Source: Planctomycetota bacterium (GTDB lineage Bacteria; Planctomycetota; Phycisphaerae; WQYP01). Taken from it: 40,200 nucleotides of DNA. The stretch is taken from assembly GCA_021805985.1 (NCBI GenBank), contig JAJZDN010000035.1, positions 1-40,200 of the forward strand, in the 5' to 3' direction. Both the position numbers and the translations under genes were made by a program. The notes beneath the pieces were generated by a model. The model was given only the letters and a program-made list of their open reading frames with translations. It had not been told where the DNA came from and did not search any database. Shown one piece after another: positions 17,384 through 25,361 of this stretch. The first letter of the stretch is position 1; each line of letters opens with the position of its first letter.

Positions 17384-18181
17384 TTATTTCGATCTACCGG
17401 GGCTAACCGCCGGGGAAAATTGATTCAAGAGTTGCGTAATCTGATCGCGTCGGATTGAATTCAGCCAGATTCGTGAGCCGTCGGCGCTGCAATCCACCCA
17501 TTCCAGTTGGCGGAGATAGGCCAAGGTAGGTGTCAACGTCGCCGGCTCTTCTCCGGGCTTCAACAGATCGGCGGTGGCCACTCCCCGATCCCGTGCTGCC
17601 AGCTTGACCAAAACTTCCGAAGCGCGAGCGCGGTCGGTATTCCTGGAAAGAATCTGTAAGAGTTTTCGTAAGGGCAACGCCCGCACGACCATACGAGGTC
17701 CGAAAAAAAAGGGGCGAAACAACCAGTGCTCCACATCCGCCTGATCATCATTGAGTTGCGTTCCCAATGGCCCGAAACTTTGTAAATCCATTTCTGTTTC
17801 CATCACGGAAACTACCCGGCGACCATCATCATCTTCACGCGTGCGAATAATGGCCGCATCCGGGGCAATGTTCGACTTTTCGCGCAGCAGGAGCAGAGGG
17901 ACAAACAACACCGTGAAGAAAAACACCCAGGCCAGCCAGCCGAGCCACGATCCTGATCCGCTGGAAAATTGCCGATAGGCAAAATAAGCCAGGGAGCCTA
18001 ACATCACGGGCAATATCAAACTCAAGGCTACGCCGATAACCAGCATCCAGAGCAATTCCTTGTCGCGGGATTGTTCCCGGCGCTTGAGTATCGCGGCAAC
18101 CGCAACTAATTCCATTCCAGCCATTTTTGCATTGTCGATAAAGCGGTGGCGGGAATCAAGTGTGTCACAAGCATTTTGCAT
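17384..18181 (-). CDS. Membrane protein of unknown function
   Basis: The 265-residue protein has two transmembrane helices near residues 44-70 (LLWMLVIGVALSLILPVML, then LAYFAYRQF) and 80-100 (LGWLAWVFFFTVLFVPLLLL). A soluble domain of about 165 residues follows, with no family I know. The C-terminal part (LVKLAARDRGVATADLL) looks helical, perhaps a winged-helix-like fold. The start is uncertain: ATG 18181 has no ribosome site, and methionines about 20 and 23 residues later are possible. It lies between the metallopeptidase-like gene and waaA on the same strand, with gaps of 57 and 51 nt, so cotranscription is likely. Confidence 0.7.
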   Translation of the reverse strand: MQNACDTLDSRHRFIDNAKMAGMELVAVAAILKRREQSRDKELLWMLVIGVALSLILPVMLGSLAYFAYRQFSSGSGSWLGWLAWVFFFTVLFVPLLLLREKSNIAPDAAIIRTREDDDGRRVVSVMETEMDLQSFGPLGTQLNDDQADVEHWLFRPFFFGPRMVVRALPLRKLLQILSRNTDRARASEVLVKLAARDRGVATADLLKPGEEPATLTPTLAYLRQLEWVDCSADGSRIWLNSIRRDQITQLLNQFSPAVSPGRSK

Positions 18182-18238
18182 AATTAACTTTTCGGCTCAA
18201 CCCCTGCTGCGCCTTGAGTAAGGGGCATTAATTTCCCG

Positions 18239-18823
18239 CTATCCTACCGGTTGCCGCCCGGGCCGCCACGACCAGCTAGTCGCCGAGTCGTCGGGCGAAA
18301 AATCCACGGCGGCGTAGGTTCGATAGCGGCTGCAGGCGTCGTGCGGGGTGGCGGCCTGCATGGCTTGTTCGGTTATAAACTTGGCTTGGATTTCCAAGGG
18401 GGCGTTGCCATAGCCAAATTGCAGACAATCGTTGACGTAGCGTTTGATATAATTTTCGGATCCCCCCAGTTCTTCCATTTGCGCCACATGCACCAGATGG
18501 TGCAGGAGCACCGCACGATCTTTCGCGTACATTCGCCGGATAATAATGCCATAGCCGAAGGTCATAGCTCTGCTGTCGGGGCGAACCAACTGCAATCCGG
18601 GAGCCAATTTTTGCATTAACCCAATGCCGTGAATTTTAATTTCGTCTACCGGAAGTATGCGAACTCTGCCCGGATTTTGTACGCCCGCCAGTCGCGCGTC
18701 TCTCGCCTGTGAAGCGGTCAGGGCAGCGCCGCTTCGCCGTACCGTGGCTTCTTCACAGACAAACCACCGCTGAATATGCGGCACAACAACGGGGAACAGA
18801 GATGCAAAATCGGCACTGGCCAT
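18239..18823 (-). CDS. Uncharacterised protein with degenerate zincin-like motif
   Basis: The 194-residue protein contains LLHHLVHVAQMEELGG at about residues 111-126. This resembles the HExxH...E helix of small zinc peptidases found in planctomycete and actinobacterial secreted proteins, but the catalytic glutamate position is histidine (HHLVH). No signal peptide or membrane helix is seen. A TAA-free frame with CGGAG 10 nt before ATG 18823 supports the start. The first half holds LPVDEIKIHGIGLM and several short hydrophobic strands. It may be a non-catalytic relative or bind metal in another way. Function unknown. Confidence 0.65.
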   Translation of the reverse strand: MASADFASLFPVVVPHIQRWFVCEEATVRRSGAALTASQARDARLAGVQNPGRVRILPVDEIKIHGIGLMQKLAPGLQLVRPDSRAMTFGYGIIIRRMYAKDRAVLLHHLVHVAQMEELGGSENYIKRYVNDCLQFGYGNAPLEIQAKFITEQAMQAATPHDACSRYRTYAAVDFSPDDSATSWSWRPGRQPVG

Positions 18824-19204
18824 ATAATTTTACTCCGATGCAATGCGAACTCGCGATTGAATCTACCTGATGTTTATCGGCATAATCCCATGGATGAATA
18901 TTAGAACATTGTCCGAATATCCGCTTAAAACGGCCCATAACCGCCGGGAATTGCTTCTTGCCACGAGATTGGTGGATAAAGTGATTGCTTACATTTTTCA
19001 AGGCACCCCAAACAACTGGGCTGACAATTCTACTCAAAGAGATTCACGTGTACTGCAGTGTCGGCCGCGCAGCTGGATGCAGTGACCGGGACAAACTGGA
19101 TGGGGTGATCCTGCGGCATGCACGTGCCTTGGTAACGTGCCGGTGCGCGATACGTGTTTCTTGGAATTTTTGCTACCGCTTGGAATCTGATAGAATTTGC
19201 CTCG
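18824..19204. other. Intergenic region between divergent genes, little seen
   Basis: In these 381 bases the only notable element is TAGAAT at 19191-19196, ending 8 nt before the ATG of the next gene, with a weak TTGCTA upstream. Short open frames (for example 18870-19085) have no ribosome site or recognisable content. Confidence 0.5.
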
Positions 19205-20122
19205 ATGAACGTGATAGTTAAATTATCGCCCGTATTAAAAAATGCCAGCCTTTTGCGGCATGGCCAGCCGGTGAAGCGCCGGGCGTTTTCCCTTATTGAA
19301 TTGCTGGTTGTCATTTCGATTATCGCCGTTTTAATTGCGTTGCTTCTGCCCGCTTTGGCTATGGCCCGCCGCGCGGCCCAGGCTACGGTATGCGCCTCTA
19401 ATTTGCATGAATTCGGCGCAGCCTATATTGAATACTTCACCGAAGAACAGGCCCATGGACTGCCTTATGACCCGGACCTGCCCAACATGTACTGGCTGGA
19501 AATGCTGGGGCCTTATTTTGCCAATCAACCGCCGGTGTTTCAGGATCAGAATACCGCCTCCTATATTCCCCCTGTTGAGCAGGCAGCCCTGATATGCCCT
19601 AGCACGCCGAATCGCACGCTGGCACCCGGCTCAGCTGGATATGGCGATGCGTTTACTACATGGGGTCCGGCGGCCTGGTGGAACAAGCCCACGATCACGG
19701 GGCATTTCGGCAGCTATGGCATTAATGCATGGCTCTTTGATACGTCTTTAGTGGCCTCCCCAGCCGACCCCAAGCCCCTGTCCTGGTACACGTTCCATCA
19801 GCTTCTGGGGTTGCAGCCCTATTTCAGTTACAGCGATCAGATGCCCGGGCCGCAGACGCCCGTATTTGCCGACGCCATCTGGGCTGACACGTGGCCCGAC
19901 AGCAGCAATCAACCGCCCCAGTTGCCTTATACGCTTAATACCGGATATCCCACCGGTGCTCCAAAAGGTCCCGGCGGATTGGGCCGCCTGTGTATCGATC
20001 GTCATGGTCGAGCGATTAATGTTTCGTATGAAGACGGCCATGTGGAGCGCGTGCCCCTGCCGCACCTCTGGATGCTGCGCTGGTCCGCCACATCGGTACC
20101 GCGACAGGTTGTTATTCCGTAA
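19205..20122 (+). CDS. Prepilin-type N-terminal cleavage protein with H-X9-DG motif
   Basis: The 305-residue protein has the type IV prepilin signature [19 protein letters not shown]. It would be cut by prepilin peptidase before F28, placing E32 at the +5 position, and the following hydrophobic helix inserts in the membrane. The C-terminus carries H267-x9-D277-G278, the H-X9-DG signature of the DUF1559-like secreted proteins, very numerous in Planctomycetes and other PVC bacteria. The rest is tryptophan, proline and tyrosine rich ([19 protein letters not shown]). These are thought to be pseudopilins exported by a type II secretion-like machine, but their true role is not established. PilM at the left edge could belong to such a machine. 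TAGAAT lies immediately upstream, so the mRNA may be leaderless. Confidence 0.9.
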   Translation: MNVIVKLSPVLKNASLLRHGQPVKRRAFSLIELLVVISIIAVLIALLLPALAMARRAAQATVCASNLHEFGAAYIEYFTEEQAHGLPYDPDLPNMYWLEMLGPYFANQPPVFQDQNTASYIPPVEQAALICPSTPNRTLAPGSAGYGDAFTTWGPAAWWNKPTITGHFGSYGINAWLFDTSLVASPADPKPLSWYTFHQLLGLQPYFSYSDQMPGPQTPVFADAIWADTWPDSSNQPPQLPYTLNTGYPTGAPKGPGGLGRLCIDRHGRAINVSYEDGHVERVPLPHLWMLRWSATSVPRQVVIP

Positions 20123-20149
20123 TGGCGGAGAGTACGTGCGGTACATTTA

Positions 20150-20205
20150 GTAAATGCAGTATTGGCAGTAGCGTCAGTATATTCGGTATATTCAGTAGCG
20201 GGCGG
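20150..20205. repeat. Low-complexity tract of short imperfect repeats
   Basis: Just after the prepilin gene, motifs of the type CAGTA and GTATATTC recur with irregular spacing over about 55 bases. In the other strand's frame it reads as a YTEYTD-like repeat, which is an artefact of the nucleotide repetition. No function is inferred. Confidence 0.5.
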
Positions 20206-20312
20206 TGCATTCGTTGGGAAAAAGAGCGGCGGCACCGCTTCCAAAGCCTTCCAGGTTCCAGGTTATATTCAACCTGATTTCCGTATTCTTGCGCTTTTAC
20301 GTGCTTGCAGGA

Positions 20313-21680
20313 TCAGTGCAGGTTTCCCGGCATGGTTAATTCGCCCACGCCAAGACGATGGTGACGAACCACCATGACGCGAACCTGCCCCTGGTCGGGC
20401 AACCGCGGTAACAGGGCACCCAGATCAGTGAGGGTTCGGATGCGATATGGACCAAGCTGCACCAGAACATCCCCCGGCTTCAAACCGGCCTTGGCCGCCA
20501 TGGAGTTGGCATTCACCTGCGTAATAAGCAGGCCGTTTTTCACGCCGAGACTAAATTTTTTCCCCAGTGTCGGCGTTACCTGTTCAATGATACAGCCCAT
20601 GACTTTTTTTACGGCCCGGACGATTCGCTGCACCCGCATCTGGGCCGGTGTCGGCGGAGCCACGCTCACGGGGTAGGTTTTCTTGGTGCCGTTGGAAAAA
20701 TCCACCGCCACGGTTTTTTGCCGCAACGTTACGTTCAACAAAGCCGCATAAGCATCGAGTAAATTCGGCGTGGGAATTCCGTCTATCGATACCACCGTCG
20801 GGCCGTGCGTGCCGGCAATTACCACATGTTGATCAACGGTGGCCGGCAAATGAAATGTTCTCTGGCCTGCAAAGGTGACGGGAATCAGCACACCGTTGGT
20901 GATTTCCGGGTTCATCAGCGTGCTTATAAGCTGATACAAGCGATTCACCCCGATGGCAAAGCCAATATTTTGTGCATTACCACGGATGGCGGTATTGATG
21001 CCGATGACCTGCCCATACGCATTTAACAGTGGACCTCCGGAGTTGCCGGGATTAATCGCAGCGTCGGTTTGTATCAGGTTTTTCAGCGGTACCGGATTGT
21101 TAGGCTCGTGAATCTCCCGGCCGATAGCCGAGACAATTCCCGTACTGACACTTTGACTGAATCCGAATGGATTTCCCACGGCGATCGTAGGTTCGCCGAT
21201 CATCAGTGTTGATGAATCGCCTAGAGTCAGGGTTGGAAAAGTGTGGCTGGAGGCAGCGTTTATTTTCAAAATTGCCAAGTCCGCCTGCGGATCACTGCCG
21301 ACAACATGGGCGGCATATTTTTTTCCGTTGGATAATGTCACAGAAATCTGTTTTGCCTGGTCTACCACATGATTGTTGGTCACCACGTAACCGTTCTTTT
21401 GAATAATAAACCCGCTTCCCAGAAAATCGGCGGGCGTGCGGACAATTTCTCCAAACCCCGGCGCTAAAAACATGTTGGGGAAAACGTTGACCTCACGCGC
21501 AATGATTTTTTTGGCCGTAATAGACACAATGGCAGGCTGCGCGTGATGAATAATCTGAACGGTAATCGTATCGCGTAAATTCGCAGTATTTACATGGGGT
21601 TGCCACGTCGCCGCGAAACCAGCGCCCGCCGGTATCAGTGTGGCAATCATAAGGGCCGCCAGAATTTTGCTCACGCGCAT
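20313..21680 (-). CDS. HtrA/DegP-family periplasmic serine protease with PDZ domain
   Basis: The 455-residue protein has a Sec signal peptide (MRVSKILAALMIATLIPAGAGFA). The trypsin-like S1C domain carries H104 (TNNHVVD), D134 (ADLAIL) and S214 (PGNSGGP). A degenerate middle region follows, then a C-terminal PDZ domain (about 395-450: NANSMAAKAGLKPGDVLVQLG). HtrA proteins degrade or hold misfolded envelope proteins. GGAG with 8-nt spacing supports ATG 21680; an upstream in-frame start at 21716 lacks support. The unusual middle segment (NLLDAYAALLN) looks like a weak PDZ, so it may be a two-PDZ DegP-like enzyme. A 15-bp palindrome sits just upstream. Confidence 0.94.
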   Translation of the reverse strand: MRVSKILAALMIATLIPAGAGFAATWQPHVNTANLRDTITVQIIHHAQPAIVSITAKKIIAREVNVFPNMFLAPGFGEIVRTPADFLGSGFIIQKNGYVVTNNHVVDQAKQISVTLSNGKKYAAHVVGSDPQADLAILKINAASSHTFPTLTLGDSSTLMIGEPTIAVGNPFGFSQSVSTGIVSAIGREIHEPNNPVPLKNLIQTDAAINPGNSGGPLLNAYGQVIGINTAIRGNAQNIGFAIGVNRLYQLISTLMNPEITNGVLIPVTFAGQRTFHLPATVDQHVVIAGTHGPTVVSIDGIPTPNLLDAYAALLNVTLRQKTVAVDFSNGTKKTYPVSVAPPTPAQMRVQRIVRAVKKVMGCIIEQVTPTLGKKFSLGVKNGLLITQVNANSMAAKAGLKPGDVLVQLGPYRIRTLTDLGALLPRLPDQGQVRVMVVRHHRLGVGELTMPGNLH

Positions 21681-21705
21681 GAGTGTATCTCCAATACTAT
21701 CGTTC

Positions 21706-21720
21706 CTGTATGTCATACAG
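21706..21720. promoter_or_regulatory. 15-bp palindrome upstream of the HtrA gene, possible operator
   Basis: CTGTATG-T-CATACAG is a perfect odd palindrome, 26-40 bp upstream of the protease ATG and between the divergent protease and polyprenyl synthase genes. Perfect 7-bp arms near a start codon suggest a repressor site; the regulator is unknown. Confidence 0.4.
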
Positions 21721-21865
21721 CATCGGCGCGCATGAATCCAGTAACCGACTTAAATTATTAATCCCACGCGCTACAATATCGCTGCCTGCCGGGCGTCTGC
21801 CCGGTGCCTGTGCGTAATGATGCGCCCTGCGGTATAATTTGCACGCGGAATATTTAGGAGGCACC

Positions 21866-22789
21866 ATGGCTGCATCGGCACCAGTTGCATCAACTTGTAA
21901 TGTTATGGATATGGTTAAATCATTTGCGTTGCAAACGGATGATTTTCTTCGCGTTTTTCTCTCGCACGTGCCTGACGCACCACCGATCCTGATGGAATCC
22001 ATTTCCTACAGCCTCTTTGGTCCCGGAAAGCGCATTCGCCCCGCATTGGCCATGTTGTCCTGCCGGGCGGTAGGAGGCGATGCGGCGACGGCTTTACCGG
22101 CGGCCGGTGCCTTGGAACTCATTCACTGCTTTTCGCTGGTACATGATGATCTGCCCGCCATGGACAACGATGATCTGCGCCGCGGTAGACCCACCAATCA
22201 TAAAGTTTATGGCGACGCCGTAGCCATCCTGGCGGGCGATGCGATGAACACTCTGGCCTTTGAACTTCTGGCAAGCCACGTGCCCGATCCCGTATTGGCC
22301 ATGCGACTGGTCAAAGAATTGGGCCTGGCTACGGGAGCTGCGGGCATGATCGGCGGCCAGATATTAGACACATGCTACCCGGCGGAAAAATCCAAAGGGG
22401 CCAATGGCTCATTAACGCATTTGCAGCGCATTCACCGTATGAAAACCGGAGCACTTATCAACGCCGCCTGCCGCATGGGGGCCTTATCAGGCGGTGTTTC
22501 TGAGACCGATTTACACACCGTTGACGCCTTAGGGCGAGCCGTAGGATTAGCATTTCAAATTGTAGATGACGTGCTTGATGCGACTTCCACTGCGGAAAAC
22601 CTGGGCAAAAAGGCCGGCAAGGATGCCGCTATTGGCAAACTGACCTATCCTTCGCTTTTGGGCCTGGACGAATCGCGCCAACATCTTGCCAAGCAGGTTC
22701 AAATTGCCCAGGACATGGCCGCCCGCCTGGGTCCCGCCGCCCAACCCCTGGCCCAACTGGTCGTCGAATTAGCCCACCGCGATCACTGA
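21866..22789 (+). CDS. Short-chain polyprenyl diphosphate synthase (farnesyl/geranylgeranyl type)
   Basis: This enzyme condenses isopentenyl diphosphate with allylic diphosphates. The 307-residue product has GPGKRIRPAL (about 52-61), the first aspartate-rich motif DDLPAMDND (94-102), and the second motif VDDVLDAT near residue 235. The two extra residues in the first motif, DDxxxxD, mark the bacterial FPP synthase type (IspA-like), though geranylgeranyl synthases can share it. TAGGAGG about 5 nt upstream of ATG 21866 is a strong ribosome site. TATAAT at 21833-21838 is the likely -10. With ispD downstream in the window it fits the MEP isoprenoid pathway. Confidence 0.9.
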   Translation: MAASAPVASTCNVMDMVKSFALQTDDFLRVFLSHVPDAPPILMESISYSLFGPGKRIRPALAMLSCRAVGGDAATALPAAGALELIHCFSLVHDDLPAMDNDDLRRGRPTNHKVYGDAVAILAGDAMNTLAFELLASHVPDPVLAMRLVKELGLATGAAGMIGGQILDTCYPAEKSKGANGSLTHLQRIHRMKTGALINAACRMGALSGGVSETDLHTVDALGRAVGLAFQIVDDVLDATSTAENLGKKAGKDAAIGKLTYPSLLGLDESRQHLAKQVQIAQDMAARLGPAAQPLAQLVVELAHRDH

Positions 22790-22898
22790 GGGATTAGCTC
22801 GCTACGCGTCTTTCACTCTTCGCTACCGTCGACAAGTAACAGAGCAACACCGTTTGCGGCAGTGACCTGTATTGCCTATCCGATCGTACGGGATATTG

Positions 22899-23534
22899 TC
22901 AGGGGCCGCCGGCGCAAAGTGTGTCGATCGACTCAACAACAAGGTGTACCTCTGTCCACGACGGATCATTACGCCGCCGGTGCTGTTTGCAACATTCAAC
23001 GGCATCAGCGCGAAGCGGCATAAGTTTGGAGTAGTCGGCCTGGGCCTTTTGTTTCCCGAAATCGCTTCCCAGTCGTTTCTGCCATTCAGATTTGACGGCT
23101 GCGAGTACGGCTTTGCAATCCTTGAATGCCGCGCCGGTGTCTACAAAGTGGGCGAGCGTCCAGATCTCAAAACAGGGCTTTGAATGTGCGATCTGCACGT
23201 CCGTACCGGAGATTCTACTTTTTGCTTTGGCTGCGGAATCCTGCCGCTCCGGCTCGCTTTCAAGGTCAATCAGGGCCCAGACGGTATTCGAATCCGCGTC
23301 ATCCCGCTCCCGATCAAGTTCCTCCGCTTGCGCCTTGGCGACCGCGATCACGCTGTCCGCAGTCGCACCATGGCACGGGGGTTTTACGACCATCACGGTA
23401 ACGCGGTGTTTAACTTCCCGCTTTAATTCTGTGAAATATGCGACGGCGGTTCTGGAATCATCACAGACAACCACGACAATGGGTAATGGCTTGCGGGTAG
23501 GGCCAGGGCGTACGAATCTGCTGCGGTTCTGCAT
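22899..23534 (-). CDS. RloB-like protein, probable effector of an ATPase-nuclease defence pair
   Basis: The 211-residue protein has the hallmark HSKPCFEIWTLAHF (118-130) that matches the S-NPCFE-W-L-HF motif of RloB (restriction-linked ORF B). An N-terminal core strand reads VVVVCDDSRTA, followed by a helix (TAVAYFTELK) and VWALIDLESE near residue 90. In typical members the first strand ends in E-G-E and the second in D-x-D; here they are CDD and DLE, so acidic positions are partly altered. The fold is thought to resemble TOPRIM nucleases, but I state that with reserve. It follows the ATPase gene by 46 nt on the same strand. AAGGA precedes its ATG by 9 nt. Confidence 0.75.
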   Translation of the reverse strand: MQNRSRFVRPGPTRKPLPIVVVVCDDSRTAVAYFTELKREVKHRVTVMVVKPPCHGATADSVIAVAKAQAEELDRERDDADSNTVWALIDLESEPERQDSAAKAKSRISGTDVQIAHSKPCFEIWTLAHFVDTGAAFKDCKAVLAAVKSEWQKRLGSDFGKQKAQADYSKLMPLRADAVECCKQHRRRNDPSWTEVHLVVESIDTLCAGGP

Positions 23535-23580
23535 CGACTGTATTCCTTAATATGTCTTTTTTTAATCCGGCACCCGAGGC

Positions 23581-24864
23581 TTAATCAGAAAAATCACCCA
23601 GCGATGGCAGCGCTCCGTAGCGCCCCTGCAAATAGCGCCGCCGAATATTGAGATTGTTACGTTCTCGAAACTCGGCAACAGAATACAGCCGGGCCGCCCC
23701 GGAGGCGTCTTTTTCTGTCAGATAAATCTGGTCCCGTCGCAATACGGCGTTTTTTGCCTCAGCGTCGAGCAGAGAGGTCTCGTGCGTGGCGAAAATAAGT
23801 TGGCCGCAGGCGGCCTTCATGTGTGTACCACAATTGAAATCGCGGATAATTTCTTCGAGCAGTTTCGGATGCAGAGATTCGTGCAACTCATCAACAAACG
23901 CGACGATCGGCGGTGCGGCGTGGACCAAGTCGTAAAGCAACGGGGAGAGTTCCACGAGTCTCTTTGTTCCGCGCGACTCAAGTTGATAGGGAACCGTGAA
24001 GCTGCGGTCCGTGATACCATGTGTCAGCTTGAGCCGATACGCTTTGCCCTTGCCCAGCATGTCGGCGTTGTCCAGCCAAAGAAATCGGGCAGCGATCCAG
24101 CTTGCCTCCCGGTCCTCAGATTCCTCGGACCTCAAGCTGTCGACTCCGATATCCGCTGATTTTAATCGGGAAATAAGCCAGTCGGCGAAGGCACTGTCGG
24201 AATAGACCCGTCTCGCCGCGTTGTCGTTGCGATCAAGGCCTATTCCCGTGAACGGGTATTCGCTTGGGCCTAAGAGCCGACGAAAACTGACTGCAATATT
24301 CTTGGCCAGCGCCGGAGCCAGGCGATCCGCGAGCGAAAGCAAAAGCGCGTTGGGTCGAAAGTCTGCTGCTATCAGGGCAAATTGTGGATCTCCCGTCCAC
24401 TGGCCGGTTACCGACTGTGCCTGCCGATCCAACAGCACGGTAGGCTCGCCATCGATGTGCAGTATCATCAGCCGCTCGGAAGTGAAATGCGATCCGAGAA
24501 ACTGGACTTCGTAATCGTATACCCCACCGTCGATTACCGCACAGGCACCCAACCGTACGGGCGCTTGTTGAGTATTCAGACCAAATGGCCTATAGGGCTC
24601 GAGCGGGGAATCCGACTCAAGTGATGCTGTCTCAGTGATAAGAATTCCCAGCTCTCTTGCCGCGCGCAGCAACGTTGATTTTCCAGACGCGTTAGGTCCG
24701 TAAATAGCCACAGCCCGCAAGAGCCGCAAAGGATCGTCGTCCCCCTTCACCGCCACTTCAACAATGCCGCGATCCGATCCAGGATCAATATCCGCAGCCA
24801 GCATCGACAGACGAAATTCATCCCGGAAGCAGCCGTAATTCTGGCCGTAAAATTCAATAAGCAT
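23581..24864 (-). CDS. RloA-like AAA/ABC-type ATPase (COG1106-like), partner of RloB
   Basis: The 427-residue ATPase begins MLIEFYGQNYGCFRDEF, the usual N-terminus of this OLD/RecF-like ATPase group. Walker A is GPNASGKS (56-63). Walker B is IVAFVDELHESLHPKLLEEI near residue 320, the D-E pair being followed by the H-P-x-L that marks these ABC-like ATPases. A switch histidine lies in LIFATHETSLLD. Between Walker A and B is a long insert of about 250 residues, probably the coiled or sensing part. Such ATPases partner with RloB or TOPRIM-type effectors in phage-defence modules (the PARIS system is a related example by architecture). AAGAGG precedes ATG 24864. It is the first gene of the pair. 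Confidence 0.85.
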   Translation of the reverse strand: MLIEFYGQNYGCFRDEFRLSMLAADIDPGSDRGIVEVAVKGDDDPLRLLRAVAIYGPNASGKSTLLRAARELGILITETASLESDSPLEPYRPFGLNTQQAPVRLGACAVIDGGVYDYEVQFLGSHFTSERLMILHIDGEPTVLLDRQAQSVTGQWTGDPQFALIAADFRPNALLLSLADRLAPALAKNIAVSFRRLLGPSEYPFTGIGLDRNDNAARRVYSDSAFADWLISRLKSADIGVDSLRSEESEDREASWIAARFLWLDNADMLGKGKAYRLKLTHGITDRSFTVPYQLESRGTKRLVELSPLLYDLVHAAPPIVAFVDELHESLHPKLLEEIIRDFNCGTHMKAACGQLIFATHETSLLDAEAKNAVLRRDQIYLTEKDASGAARLYSVAEFRERNNLNIRRRYLQGRYGALPSLGDFSD

Positions 24865-24887
24865 AATCGCCTCTTGAGCACACCAGG

Positions 24888-24904
24888 GCGCAGAAAAACT
24901 GCGC
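24888..24904. repeat. Palindrome copy 1, GCGCAG-AAAAA-CTGCGC
   Basis: A 17-bp palindrome with perfect 6-bp arms and a 5-A centre, 24 bp upstream of the ATPase ATG. It pairs with copy 2 at 24971-24987, which has a 5-T centre; together with one extra base they form an 18-bp perfect inverted repeat. Confidence 0.7.
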
Positions 24905-24970
24905 AGCTATAGAATCATAGGCTATTATCGGTTATTTGGCCAGCGCTGCCGGGGCAACTAATCAGTGCGT

Positions 24971-24987
24971 GCGCAGTTTTTCTGCGC
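24971..24987. repeat. Palindrome copy 2, GCGCAG-TTTTT-CTGCGC
   Basis: Second copy of the palindrome, in opposite orientation, 66 bp from copy 1. The DNA between them contains the likely minus-strand -10 region of the ATPase gene, so paired sites could fold or be bridged by a dimeric repressor. Confidence 0.7.
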
Positions 24988-25325
24988 GATATACCTATTT
25001 ATGGATTAATTATCCGTTCTTCCGCGACCAAGGGCGCTTCACAAACTAATTTTTGGGTTATAAGACGTTTACATATCATGAAACAAAGTGCCGGGTGCCC
25101 TCTTCCCGGGCCTTCACAGTAATTGTATACCGGGCAGCGGGTTGGCGGGAAACAGACTCGGTAGAAACCGCCTGCGCAATCCCGGCACAGCGGAATCCGT
25201 CGTGAGACCGCGAACTGCGCGGCGACAACGGCAAATAGATACCCGGGAGCCTGTCCCAGTAACGCGCCTTCCACCACAGGTGTAATTTGCTAACGGTCTT
25301 ACGTGGCCGTTCTTTTTTACCGCGG

Positions 25326-25354
25326 TTGACGGCTGGCACCGATGACCGTACAAC
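25326..25354 (+). promoter_or_regulatory. Promoter of the MFS gene, predicted leaderless
   Basis: TTGACG at 25326-25331, 17-nt spacer and TACAAC at 25349-25354. The box ends 7 nt before ATG 25362, so transcription should begin at the start codon. Confidence 0.5.
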
Positions 25355-25361
25355 GCATAGT

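Larger units (their letters stand above)
24865..25361. other. Intergenic control region between the ATPase and MFS genes
   Basis: The left part holds two copies of a palindrome (separate entries) flanking AT-rich DNA that could be the minus-strand promoter of the ATPase gene. The right part (25019-25325) shows no gene. A weak stem AACGG/CCGTT followed by a T-run lies at 25292-25318. The MFS promoter lies at 25326-25354. Confidence 0.5.

Noticed and set aside
20002-20244. Minus-strand ORF containing a YTEYTD-like repeat
   Set aside because: The repeat is a translation artefact of a low-complexity tract and the rest is antisense to the prepilin gene.
23281-23300. tRNA-like TTCGAATCC stretch
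   Set aside because: It lies inside the RloB-like coding sequence and no cloverleaf can be formed around it; no other T-arm signal was found in the window.
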